Source: JAVBMU01 sp031551755 (GTDB taxonomy: Bacteria > Actinomycetota > Actinomycetes > Actinomycetales > Cellulomonadaceae). From it: DNA of 42,153 nucleotides. The notes below the pieces were generated by a model. The model was not told the DNA's origin, did no database searches, and saw nothing but the letters and a program-made list of their open reading frames with translations. The number at the start of each line of letters is the position of its first letter. Within the stretch, counting starts at the first letter, position 1. Positions 14,236-22,414 of the stretch are shown here, piece after piece. A program made the position numbers and the translations under genes. Where the stretch lies: positions 1 through 42,153 of the forward strand of contig JAVBNE010000009.1 in the NCBI GenBank assembly GCA_031551755.1. The letters run 5' to 3'.

Positions 14236-16902
14236 CTACAGGTCGCCCTTGCGCTGGAGGTACCGCATGGCCAGCCAGCCGATCGGGATGCGTGCCCAGT
14301 ACGTCGTGAGGCGGAAGAGCAGGGTGATCGAGGCCGCGATACCGGCGGGTACGTTCGCCGTGGTGGTCAGCGCGGTGGTGAGGGCGAACTCGATACCGCC
14401 GAGGCCACCGGGGGTGGGTACCGCGGCACCGGCAGCGTTGGCCAGGAGGTAGATCACTGCGGCGTCCACAAGTGACAGTTCTCTGCCGAAAGCTGCAAGC
14501 GCCGCCTCGAAGGCGAAGACGTAGCCCAGCGTCATCACGATGTTGCCGCTGATGCCCAGCGCTAATCGTGCCGGCTGTCCGAGCATCTCTGAGAGCCGTG
14601 GCCACACTTGGTCGACTGTCGGGCGGATCTTGCTCAGTACCCAGGTGCGCACAGCCGGAACCAACAGGGTCGCGACCAGCGTTGCGGCGACGGCGGCCAC
14701 GGCGAGGACGACCGTCCGGGACGGCATCTTGATCAGGCCGCCCTCACCGGTGAAGACCGACAGCGCCACGAGCAGCACGATCGTGACCACGAATTGTGAG
14801 ACCTGCACCAAGGCGACCGTCGCGACCGCCACCGGGGTGGCGACTTTCCGTTTGGTGAGCATGCGCAGGTTCATCGCCGCCGGGCCGATGCCGGCCGGTG
14901 CGGCCAAGGCAACAAAGGAGGCCGCCGCCTGGGTCAGGATCGCCCGGAACAACGGCAGTTTGACGGGCGAGAAAGCGACGAACGTCAGGGCCGACCCGAC
15001 CCAGGTGATCAACCCGAGGGCGAAGGCGGCGACCGCCCACCACGGGTTGGCCTCCTTGGCTGCATCGGCGATCTGCTGGAAGTTCGCGGTGGTGAGGATG
15101 ACCCAGCCGGCGATCACGGTCAGGGTCAGGGTGATGATCGTGCGGGCCCCGAACCGTGTGATCCGCTGCGGTTCGACGTCAGCTTGCGGCAGTCTCTCCA
15201 CGAGGGCGGCACGCAGTTCTTTGAGCAGCGCCGAGTTTCGGTGCATCTCGGCCCGCGTCGCCGAAGGTAGAGCCACCGACTGCAGGAGCGGCCCGATGGC
15301 GGCGATGTCGTCGTCGGGCAGGACCGAGACGGCCGAGGCCACAGCCCGTTCGGCGCCGACCCGCAACCCCAGCAGGGCGACCATTTGGGTGAGGTCCATT
15401 CGCCGGGCCAGTGCTGAGGAAGCGATGTCGCCCTGCTCCCATCCGGTGAGCCAGACGTCCGGTCGACCATGGGTCGTGTGCGGGGACACCAGAACGACGT
15501 CGGCCGTCAGGTCGCGGTGGGCCAGGCCGGAGGCGTGGGAGAGCTTGAGTTGGCGCCATGCCTCGGCGAGCACGGCATCCGTGAGTCGTTCCGGGGGAAG
15601 ATCCCGGAGGGAAACTGCATCGTCGGCGTGTTCACTGACCAACACCATGGAGTCCACTGACTCGCCGATGCCGAGGAGCTGGGGAGTGCGGACCCCGGCG
15701 GCTGTGGCCGCATAGGACAGTAGAGCGGTTCGTTCTGCTGCCGCGCGCAAGGAAATGGCCGCTCTGCCCTGGATGCCGCGCAGCCGCAGCGAGCGCCAGA
15801 ATCGGGTCAGGAATCCGACCACCTGCCGGTCCCCGTCGAGCACTACGACATCGCGGCGCACGCCGTCGAACATGGCGTAGACCCGGTTGTCCCCGGCGCG
15901 GGTGAGGGCGACGGCGGCAGGGTCCGCGGCGGTGGTGAGTTCGCCGCGCGTGTCTTGAGTCGGGTGGCGGAGGGAGTCGACGCGCAGGGAGCCGGTGATG
16001 TGCCCGTCCGCATCCACCTCGGTGATGGGATCCGGTTCCACATCGGCCGGGTCGGCGTACTCGGTGACGTCGCGCACACGGACCAAGGCGGACGGGGTGA
16101 ACCCGGCCCGGCGTACGGCGGTCACCAGATCGGGACCATAGGCACGTTCGGACAGCACCCCGGAGGCGTAGCGGATCGTGAATCCCGCGACTCGTCCGAG
16201 CAGGACCGTCATGATGATGCCAGGCAAGGAGACCTGTGCGGTGATGATCACGACGCCGAGTGCCACCCACAGCAGGTTCCATGACCACGCGACGGTACGT
16301 CGCCGGGTCCGCGGACCGGCAGCGGTGAGCAGGCCGGTGATGGCCGCCACCGACCCGGGCACGGTGAATTCCAGTTTCCCGTGCAGCCAGATGGATAACC
16401 CGCGGATCATCTCGGCTGAGCCCCAGGTGCGAATGGCCCAGGAGGCGATGACGGCGAGCAGCAGGCCGAGCCCGGCCGCCGCGATGGCTTCGATGACTTG
16501 CCGGCCCAGGCGCCGCACGCCCAGTTCGACCAGCACTGCGATCGGGATGACGAGCGTCGCCAGCCCTTCCAGGACCGCGACGGGCACGATGAGCAGTTTG
16601 GCCAGGAGTTTGTTGAAGCCTTGGACGTCCTCGGCGACCCCGATGGTGGTGCCCTGGGCGTAGACGGTTAGCAGCAGGACGAGGGCGGCGCCGAGCGTGT
16701 ACAAAATGATCGCTACGAGGTCGCTCGGGTGTCGTACGCGTTTTTCGGGAGTGTCGACGATCCGTACATGTCCCGCGTCCGGGGGTGTGAGGGCGGACAG
16801 GAGCGCTTCGAGCGGTCCTGGCGGGTAGCTGGTCTGAGTGTCGCCGTCGTCCGGGGCCGCCTGTGGGGTGGCCCCCGGCGGCTCAGACGGGCGGGCGTGC
16901 AT
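14236..16902 (-). CDS. LPG_synthase_TM (flippase-like) membrane protein with degenerate kinase-like domain
   Basis: An 888-aa protein in three parts. Residues 60-250 are the first membrane region. Residues ~270-570 are soluble and kinase-like: HRDLTADVVL at 462-471 resembles a kinase catalytic loop, but the metal-binding Asn is replaced by Val and no DFG is found (TGWEQG stands in its place), so it is probably a pseudokinase. Residues ~585-880 match the MprF-type flippase domain (UPF0104), including PTPGGLGGIEFAL. Related proteins move or modify lipids in the envelope. There is no ribosome site; TAGACT 6 nt before the ATG suggests leaderless expression. The lipid substrate is unknown. Confidence 0.78.
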   Translation of the reverse strand: MHARPSEPPGATPQAAPDDGDTQTSYPPGPLEALLSALTPPDAGHVRIVDTPEKRVRHPSDLVAIILYTLGAALVLLLTVYAQGTTIGVAEDVQGFNKLLAKLLIVPVAVLEGLATLVIPIAVLVELGVRRLGRQVIEAIAAAGLGLLLAVIASWAIRTWGSAEMIRGLSIWLHGKLEFTVPGSVAAITGLLTAAGPRTRRRTVAWSWNLLWVALGVVIITAQVSLPGIIMTVLLGRVAGFTIRYASGVLSERAYGPDLVTAVRRAGFTPSALVRVRDVTEYADPADVEPDPITEVDADGHITGSLRVDSLRHPTQDTRGELTTAADPAAVALTRAGDNRVYAMFDGVRRDVVVLDGDRQVVGFLTRFWRSLRLRGIQGRAAISLRAAAERTALLSYAATAAGVRTPQLLGIGESVDSMVLVSEHADDAVSLRDLPPERLTDAVLAEAWRQLKLSHASGLAHRDLTADVVLVSPHTTHGRPDVWLTGWEQGDIASSALARRMDLTQMVALLGLRVGAERAVASAVSVLPDDDIAAIGPLLQSVALPSATRAEMHRNSALLKELRAALVERLPQADVEPQRITRFGARTIITLTLTVIAGWVILTTANFQQIADAAKEANPWWAVAAFALGLITWVGSALTFVAFSPVKLPLFRAILTQAAASFVALAAPAGIGPAAMNLRMLTKRKVATPVAVATVALVQVSQFVVTIVLLVALSVFTGEGGLIKMPSRTVVLAVAAVAATLVATLLVPAVRTWVLSKIRPTVDQVWPRLSEMLGQPARLALGISGNIVMTLGYVFAFEAALAAFGRELSLVDAAVIYLLANAAGAAVPTPGGLGGIEFALTTALTTTANVPAGIAASITLLFRLTTYWARIPIGWLAMRYLQRKGDL

Positions 16903-16908
16903 GTCAGG

Positions 16909-16914
16909 AGTCTA
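16909..16914 (-). promoter_or_regulatory. Candidate -10 element for a leaderless mRNA
   Basis: On the minus strand TAGACT ends 6 nt before ATG 16902 and there is no Shine-Dalgarno sequence. This spacing puts transcription start at the ATG. The -35 region is not convincing. Confidence 0.5.
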
Positions 16915-16956
16915 GGTACCAATCGCCCTCCAGACGTTCACGCGGCCCTGTCGCAG

Positions 16957-16976
16957 ATCACGAGCAGGTCACAGCT
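16957..16976 (-). promoter_or_regulatory. Shared upstream motif, copy A
   Basis: ACGAGCAGGTCACAGCT (plus strand, from 16960) differs at one base from copy B upstream of the acyltransferase. It contains a (A)TCAC-N6-GTCAC arrangement. It lies ~55-75 nt upstream of the leaderless start of the flippase-like gene, a usual place for an activator. Confidence 0.5.
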
Positions 16977-17018
16977 GAGACGCATCTGGGGGATTTGTGC
17001 TGTTACGCGGCCTCGTCC

Positions 17019-17050
17019 TGCCCGCAGCGGTGCCCGCACCGCTGCGGGCA
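17019..17050 (-). terminator. Strong hairpin downstream of the acyltransferase gene
   Basis: TGCCCGCAGCGGTG (17019-17032) pairs perfectly with 17037-17050 around a CCCG loop. It starts 59 nt beyond the acyltransferase stop. There is no T-run, so termination may need help or be partial. Confidence 0.6.
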
Positions 17051-17108
17051 CCGGACAGGCGTGGGTCGTGGGGAGCTGGGTAAGAGCGCTCGGCGGCGGT
17101 CGGCGGGC

Positions 17109-19172
17109 TTACTGGCGTAGTGCCGCCGGGAGGTGCTGCTCAAGGACGGGCACCAACGTGTTGACGTACTGGCGGTTCAGGTGGTCGGCGTCGTAGTAGA
17201 CGGGCATCCGTCCGATGACCGCATAGCACTGCTTGGCGTCGCAGAACTGGTCGGTGAGATCGACGAGGTGCACGCCTGGGGTCGACCGGGCGGCCAGCAC
17301 CATGGGATCGGGGGGCATTGCGGTGCGCCGCGGGACGACGCATGCGAGGGGATCAGTGGGGTGATCGGCGGTGCAGGTGCCGCTTCGCACCGTGCTGTTC
17401 AATGGCGCATCGGCGATAACTGTCACCGGTATCCCGGCGTCGAGCCAGGGTTGCCAGAGTGCCTGGAACCCGTCGCGGTACAGGTCTGCCTGGGTCGCAC
17501 CAGGCGGACCCGCGACCTTCTCGGCGCGGGCGAAGGCGCTCACGATGACGGCGTCGGGTTTTGCGTTCAGGACCTCATCACGCAAGCCCCGCGCCCACTG
17601 CTCACATATCCGCTGGTCTTGGGGGGATGCTTTAGTGCCCCGGTACCCGACGAAGTCCACGGCTGCTGGCGGGCACCCGCCTCGCAGGCTGACCGTCACT
17701 CGCCACTTCTTGGCGCGGGCGATCTCGAAGATCCCAGACTGCCAGTGTTCGGCATGGGAGTCACCGATGAGCCAGACGAACTTCGGTTGGCTGGTGGCGG
17801 CGCTGAAGTCGCAGACTCGGGTCGTCCGTGCCCCTTCGACCATCAGGACTTCGATCGGCCGGCATTCGGGCGGATCGAACCAAGGTGCTCCCATCTTTCC
17901 GACGACGACGCTGTCCGCCGGGCCGAAGGGGTCGCGACAGTCCTTGTTGGCCAGGGCGCGCGCTCCGGCGCATGCATCGGAGGCCGTTGCCGCCGCCTGC
18001 TGGGCTTCGGCCGCCTCCGCACGGTTGGCCGCGACCAATAGGCCGGAGGTTAACCCCAGTATGCTCACGACGCCTGCGGTCATGAAGACGAACGGCCTGC
18101 CGGGAGCCGCGACGGCCCAAGCCCAGCGGCGCCCGGGGTCCTCGACGAAGGTCTTGGTGAGCCACGCCAAGGCGACGGAGACCAGGGCGATGGCGCCCTT
18201 CTCCATCGTGGTCAGCGAATGGTTAAGGAAGGCGGGGGCGATGACGATCAGCGGCCAGTGCCACAGGTAGATGGAGTACGAGACGTCTCCGATCACCTGG
18301 ACCGGACGCAGGCCGGTGAGGCGTTCGTGACTCAGGGAGTGGCCGGCGCTACCGCTGGCGATCACAAGCACCGTCCCTGCGACCGGCAGAACCGCGATGA
18401 CGCCGGGAAACGCCGACTGCTCGTCGAAGGTCACACAGGCGGTCGCGATGAGCGCGAACCCGATCAGGGCACCGCTTTCGGCGAGCCATCGGCTCATCCG
18501 GATCCGCGACAGTGCCAGGGCGACGGCGGCTCCGGCGGCGAACTCCCACACCCGGACCGGGGTGGAGAAGTAGGCGAGGCTCTTGGCCGTCGCGGTGAGG
18601 TAGACGCAGTAGGCAAAGGAGGCGATCCCGATGATGGCCACGGCTGCGGTGACGCCTACTCGCGGCGACCGTTTGCGAAGCCGAGACAGGAGGGCCGCGG
18701 CGGCGAGCAGCAGCGGCCAGCAGAGATAGAACTGCTCCTCGACCGACAACGACCAGTAATGCTGGGCGGCTGTCGCGGATTCGTTCAGCGCCGAGTAGTC
18801 GACGCTCTTCGCCGCCAGCACCCAGTTCTCGACATAGGCCGCACTCGCGAAGAGTTGCTGGGCGTTATTGCGCCATTCGGTGTGCGGCAGGAATGCCCAA
18901 ACCGCTAGACAGGAGACGATGATGACGAGAAATGCTGCCGGCAGCAGCCGGAGGATCCTTCTCGCGTAGAACTTGGCGAACCGGGTGCGCCCCGTCGCGA
19001 AGAGTTCCTTGGTCAAGTGAGAGGTGATGAGGAAGCCTGAAACCACGAAGAAGACGTCGACGCCTACGTAGCCACCGGTGAGTCGCAGGGGCCACAGGTG
19101 ATTGAGGACTACTGCTGCGACCGCGAGCGCGCGCAGCGCTTGAATGTCCTTGCGCACATGGTTCGCCGGCAT
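17109..19172 (-). CDS. OafA-type membrane acyltransferase fused to an SGNH hydrolase domain
   Basis: A 687-aa protein. Residues 1-~390 are the acyltransferase-3 membrane domain: start block RKDIQALRALAVAAVVLNHL, then VDVFFVVSGFLIT, YARRILRLLPAAF, and HYWSLSVEEQFYL with the catalytic-type His. The C-terminal periplasmic SGNH domain has GDSHAEH (Ser472) and the DADH motif (Asp661, His664). Such proteins O-acylate surface polysaccharide, peptidoglycan or lipid, the SGNH part completing transfer outside. ATG 19172 is chosen for AGGGA 6 nt upstream; GTG 19232 would add 20 polar residues. The target polymer is unknown and no glycan cluster is adjacent. Confidence 0.9.
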   Translation of the reverse strand: MPANHVRKDIQALRALAVAAVVLNHLWPLRLTGGYVGVDVFFVVSGFLITSHLTKELFATGRTRFAKFYARRILRLLPAAFLVIIVSCLAVWAFLPHTEWRNNAQQLFASAAYVENWVLAAKSVDYSALNESATAAQHYWSLSVEEQFYLCWPLLLAAAALLSRLRKRSPRVGVTAAVAIIGIASFAYCVYLTATAKSLAYFSTPVRVWEFAAGAAVALALSRIRMSRWLAESGALIGFALIATACVTFDEQSAFPGVIAVLPVAGTVLVIASGSAGHSLSHERLTGLRPVQVIGDVSYSIYLWHWPLIVIAPAFLNHSLTTMEKGAIALVSVALAWLTKTFVEDPGRRWAWAVAAPGRPFVFMTAGVVSILGLTSGLLVAANRAEAAEAQQAAATASDACAGARALANKDCRDPFGPADSVVVGKMGAPWFDPPECRPIEVLMVEGARTTRVCDFSAATSQPKFVWLIGDSHAEHWQSGIFEIARAKKWRVTVSLRGGCPPAAVDFVGYRGTKASPQDQRICEQWARGLRDEVLNAKPDAVIVSAFARAEKVAGPPGATQADLYRDGFQALWQPWLDAGIPVTVIADAPLNSTVRSGTCTADHPTDPLACVVPRRTAMPPDPMVLAARSTPGVHLVDLTDQFCDAKQCYAVIGRMPVYYDADHLNRQYVNTLVPVLEQHLPAALRQ

Positions 19173-19260
19173 GTGCCGTCCCTGGCTCTGGCGCGTGGCG
19201 GCGGCTGCCGTGCGGGGCTCGTGGAGGGACACGGGTTGGACTCTGCCATCCGTCGGCTTT

Positions 19261-19300
19261 GAAGTCCATCGGGGTCGAACCCGCGGACTCCTTTGGAGTC
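19261..19300 (-). promoter_or_regulatory. Alternative hairpins in the acyltransferase leader
   Basis: Read on the minus strand, GGAGTCC (complement of 19285-19291) can pair either with GACTCC just upstream (19295-19300, loop AAA, 6 bp) or with GGACTTC downstream (19261-19267, 7 bp with one wobble, enclosing a CGGG/CCCG stem). The two folds exclude each other, as in attenuators. Whether this is transcribed is unknown. Confidence 0.35.
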
Positions 19301-19325
19301 ACCGTGGGGCACCGGATGCGACTGA

Positions 19326-19348
19326 TGTTACGAGCAGGTAACAGCTCT
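19326..19348 (-). promoter_or_regulatory. Shared upstream motif, copy B, with dyad TGTTAC-N6-GTAACA
   Basis: ACGAGCAGGTAACAGCT matches copy A at all but one base. Here it also forms the perfect dyad TGTTAC (19326-19331) / GTAACA (19338-19343), which can equally be read as a GTTAC-N6-GTAAC direct repeat, the site type of OmpR-family regulators such as MtrA and GlnR. It lies ~155 nt upstream of the acyltransferase start and ~160 nt upstream of the ABC operon start. Confidence 0.5.
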
Positions 19349-19506
19349 GCCGCATTCGTACGGATTGCGTGATTCCACCGCACATTTGCCGACGAGGCGT
19401 GCTAGAACTCATGCACTTCGTGTGGACAGCGGCCCCCTAGGCGGCCGTGCGGGCTGTTGCGCCCACCGTCCGGCGATCAGCGGTAGACCTAGAAAGAGGT
19501 ACACGG

Positions 19507-21156
19507 ATGACTTCGTTGTCGAAGAAGCATGTGTTCACCCTGGCAGCCGGCCTCACGGCTGCCACCCTGGCGCTCTCCGCTTGCGGTGGGGGCGCCGATG
19601 ACAAGGGTGACGAAGGAAGCACCGGCGGGACCGGTGGGACCAGCACCATCACGATCGGGACCACCGACAAGGTGACCCAGCTCGACCCGGCCGGGTCCTA
19701 TGACAACGGCTCCTGGGCGGTCATGAACCAGGTGTTCCCGTTGCTGCTCAACACCCCTTACGGCAGCCCCGACGTCGAGCCCGACATTGCCGAGTCGGCC
19801 GAGTTCACGGCGCCCACCGAATACACGGTGAAGCTCAAGCCGGGGCTGAAATTCGCCAATGGCCACGACCTGACCTCCTCGGATGTGAAATTCACTTTCG
19901 ACCGCCAACTCAAGATCAAGGACGAGAACGGCCCCAGCTCGCTGCTGTACAACCTCGACTCGGTCGAGGCGACCGACGAGACGACCGTCGTCTTCCACCT
20001 CAAGACGGCCAATGATCAGCTCTTCCCGCAGATCTTGTCGAGCCCGGCCGGTCCGATCGTCGACGAGGAGGTCTTCTCCCCGGATGCGATCACCCCGGCC
20101 AGCGAGATCGTCGCCGGAAATGCCTTCGCCGGCCCGTACACGATCACGAACTTCAAGCTGAACGAGTTGGTCTCCTACAAGGCCAACCCGGACTACCAGG
20201 GCCTGCTTGGAAAGCCGGCGAACGAGAAGGTCAACGTCAAGTACTACGCCGAGGCCGCCAACCTCAAGCTCGACGTGCAGAAGGGCGACATCGACGTGGC
20301 GTTCCGGAGCCTGTCCGCCACCGACGTGGACAGCCTCCGCAAGGACAAGAACGTGCAGGTCGTCGACGGTCCGGGTGGCGAGATCCGCTACATCACCTTC
20401 AACTTCGACACTCAGCCGTTCGGCGTCAAGACGCCCGAAGCCGACGCGAAGAAGGCGCTCGCCGTCCGCCAGGCCGCGGCCGACCTGATCAACCGCAAGG
20501 TGCTCGCCGAGCAGGTCTACAAGGGCACCTACACCCCGCTGTACTCCTTCGTCCCCGATGGGCTGACCGGCGCGATCCAGCCGCTCAAGGAGATGTACGG
20601 CGACGGTGAGGGCGGTCCGGACGCGGACAAGGCCGCCAAGACGCTGGCCGACGCCGGTGTCACCACCCCGGTGACGCTAAAGCTGCAGTACTCGAACGAC
20701 CACTACGGCCCGTCCTCGGCCGATGAGTACGCGCTGATCAAGAGCCAGCTCGAGGCCGGTGGCCTGTTCAAGGTGGACCTGCAGACCACGGAGTGGGTCA
20801 AGTACAACACCGACCGGACCACGGACGCCTACCCGCTCTACCAGCTCGGCTGGTTCCCGGACTACTCCGATGCGGACAACTACCTGACCCCGTTCTTCCT
20901 CAAGGAGAACTTCCTGGTCAACCACTACGACAACAAGGAAGTCAACGACCTGATCCTGCAGCAGGCCGTGACGACCGACGCGGATGCCCGCACCAAGCTG
21001 ATCGAGGAGATCCAGCAGAAGGTGGCGGCGGACCTGTCCACCATCCCCTATCTGCAGGGTGCTCAGGTCGCGGTGGTCGGTAAGGACATCAAGGGTGCCG
21101 ACAAGACCCTGGACGCGTCCTTCCGGTTCCGTTACGGGGCCATCTCCAAGGGCTGA
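19507..21156 (+). CDS. Peptide-type ABC transporter substrate-binding lipoprotein (SBP_bac_5)
   Basis: A 549-aa protein with lipobox LSAC and a Gly-rich linker, then the family-5 binding-protein fold: VTQLDPAGSYDNGSW, the segment EYTVKLKPGLKFANGHDLTSSDVKFTFDR and a C-terminal QLGWFPDYSDADNYL. It captures oligopeptides or a related solute outside the membrane and delivers it to the permeases downstream. ATG 19507 has AAAGAGG upstream; an open frame extends further but lacks a signal. It is the first gene of the operon, and a strong hairpin follows. The substrate cannot be told from sequence; dipeptides, oligopeptides or metal chelates are possible. Confidence 0.92.
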   Translation: MTSLSKKHVFTLAAGLTAATLALSACGGGADDKGDEGSTGGTGGTSTITIGTTDKVTQLDPAGSYDNGSWAVMNQVFPLLLNTPYGSPDVEPDIAESAEFTAPTEYTVKLKPGLKFANGHDLTSSDVKFTFDRQLKIKDENGPSSLLYNLDSVEATDETTVVFHLKTANDQLFPQILSSPAGPIVDEEVFSPDAITPASEIVAGNAFAGPYTITNFKLNELVSYKANPDYQGLLGKPANEKVNVKYYAEAANLKLDVQKGDIDVAFRSLSATDVDSLRKDKNVQVVDGPGGEIRYITFNFDTQPFGVKTPEADAKKALAVRQAAADLINRKVLAEQVYKGTYTPLYSFVPDGLTGAIQPLKEMYGDGEGGPDADKAAKTLADAGVTTPVTLKLQYSNDHYGPSSADEYALIKSQLEAGGLFKVDLQTTEWVKYNTDRTTDAYPLYQLGWFPDYSDADNYLTPFFLKENFLVNHYDNKEVNDLILQQAVTTDADARTKLIEEIQQKVAADLSTIPYLQGAQVAVVGKDIKGADKTLDASFRFRYGAISKG

Positions 21157-21170
21157 TCCTCGGCTCGCCC

Positions 21171-21212
21171 GTCGTTGGGCGGCGGCACCTGCGGGTGTCG
21201 CCGCCCAACGAC
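21171..21212 (+). terminator. 19-bp intercistronic hairpin after the binding-protein gene
   Basis: 21171-21189 pairs with 21194-21212 around loop TGCG, 19 bp with one G-T wobble. No T-run follows. It lies 14 nt after the binding-protein stop and 65 nt before the permease start, so it probably protects the first message segment or lets only part of transcription through, giving more binding protein than permease. Confidence 0.75.
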
Positions 21213-21277
21213 CCTCACCGGCATAGCCTTGCGAAGCGTCGATGCACGCAACGCCGCCGTGACAAGGAAGCGATTTC

Positions 21278-22414
21278 ATGACATCGATCCCCGCTGGTGG
21301 GGCTGCCCCCGAAGCGCCCTCGGCCGCGACACCCGCTGACGGCCTCGTGCCCGACGCCGCCCCAGCTGCGGGGGCCGGTCACCATCGCAGGAGCGGTGGG
21401 CTCGGCCGTTACATCGTGGTCCGGTTCCTGCTCATCATCCCGACCGTGTTCATTCTGGTCACCACGGTCTTCGTGGTGATGCGGTCCACCGGTGACCCGA
21501 TCACCGCGGCCCAGGGTGGGCGCTTGCCTCCCGCCGAACTCGCCGAACGTATCCATGAGGCGGGGTACGACCGGCCGATCATCGAGCAGTACCTCGACTA
21601 CCTCGGCGGTCTTTTCCGTGGCGACCTCGGCACGTCGATCTCGGACGGCCGGCCGGTCACCGAGATCCTGACGACCTACGGTGCCGCGACGCTCGAGTTG
21701 GCCTTCTTCGCGTTGATCGTGGCGTTTCTCGTCGGCATCCCGATGGGTCAGGTCGCGGGGTACTTCCGCGACCGCGTTCCCGATGCCGTACTGCGGGTTC
21801 TGGCCATCCTGGCCTATGCCACGCCGGTGTTCTTCGCGGGGCTGCTGCTCAAGCTGGTATTCGCCGTGAACCTGGACTGGCTGCCCGTGGCCGGCCGAGC
21901 GTCCACCGATTCCGAGATCGCGATGGGCTCGTTGGATTCGCCGTCAGGGTTCTATCTCATCGATGCCATCCGTACCGGAGATCCGGCGGTCGTGGCGGAT
22001 GTCCTGGAGCACGCCGTCCTGCCGGCTCTCGCACTGGGACTCCTCACTGCCGGGGTGTTCCTGCGGTTGGTCCGTACGAATGTGATCGGCACTCTGGCCA
22101 CCGACTATGTTGACGCCGCTCGTTCTCGCGGGGTACGCGAATCGAGACTGGTCCGCAAACACGCCTGGCGACCGGCGTTGATCCCGATCATCACAGTGAT
22201 CGGCATGCAGATCGCGATGCTGCTGGGTGGGGCCGTGCTGACCGAGACGACCTTCGAATGGAAGGGCCTCGGCTTCCAGCTCACCCAATACCTGCAAGCC
22301 CGTGACTTCGTGGCGGTGCAGGGCATCGTGGTGCTGGCCGCCATCGTGGTGGCCGTGACGAACTTCTTGGTCGACGTCATCGCGGCGCTCATCGACCCGA
22401 GGGTGAGGTACTGA
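21278..22414 (+). CDS. ABC transporter permease, DppB/OppB type
   Basis: A 378-aa protein. After a polar Ala/Pro-rich N-terminus of ~45 residues comes the first membrane helix (FLLIIPTVFILVTTVFVV) and the typical FRGDLGTSISDGRPVTEIL. The EAA coupling loop is DAARSRGVRESRLVRKHAWRPAL split around Gly, near residue 270. ATG 21278 is preceded by AAGGAAG. It shares one base with the next gene's ATG. It forms half of the membrane channel. Confidence 0.93.
   Translation: MTSIPAGGAAPEAPSAATPADGLVPDAAPAAGAGHHRRSGGLGRYIVVRFLLIIPTVFILVTTVFVVMRSTGDPITAAQGGRLPPAELAERIHEAGYDRPIIEQYLDYLGGLFRGDLGTSISDGRPVTEILTTYGAATLELAFFALIVAFLVGIPMGQVAGYFRDRVPDAVLRVLAILAYATPVFFAGLLLKLVFAVNLDWLPVAGRASTDSEIAMGSLDSPSGFYLIDAIRTGDPAVVADVLEHAVLPALALGLLTAGVFLRLVRTNVIGTLATDYVDAARSRGVRESRLVRKHAWRPALIPIITVIGMQIAMLLGGAVLTETTFEWKGLGFQLTQYLQARDFVAVQGIVVLAAIVVAVTNFLVDVIAALIDPRVRY

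Noticed and set aside
15400..15560. Active Ser/Thr protein kinase in the flippase-like protein
   Set aside because: The metal-binding Asn and the DFG motif are missing and no glycine-rich loop is recognisable.
19262..19284. A GGGTTCGA-type sequence resembling a tRNA T-arm on the minus strand
   Set aside because: No acceptor stem, D-arm or anticodon arm could be placed around it, so it is not a tRNA. It is noted only as part of the leader hairpins.
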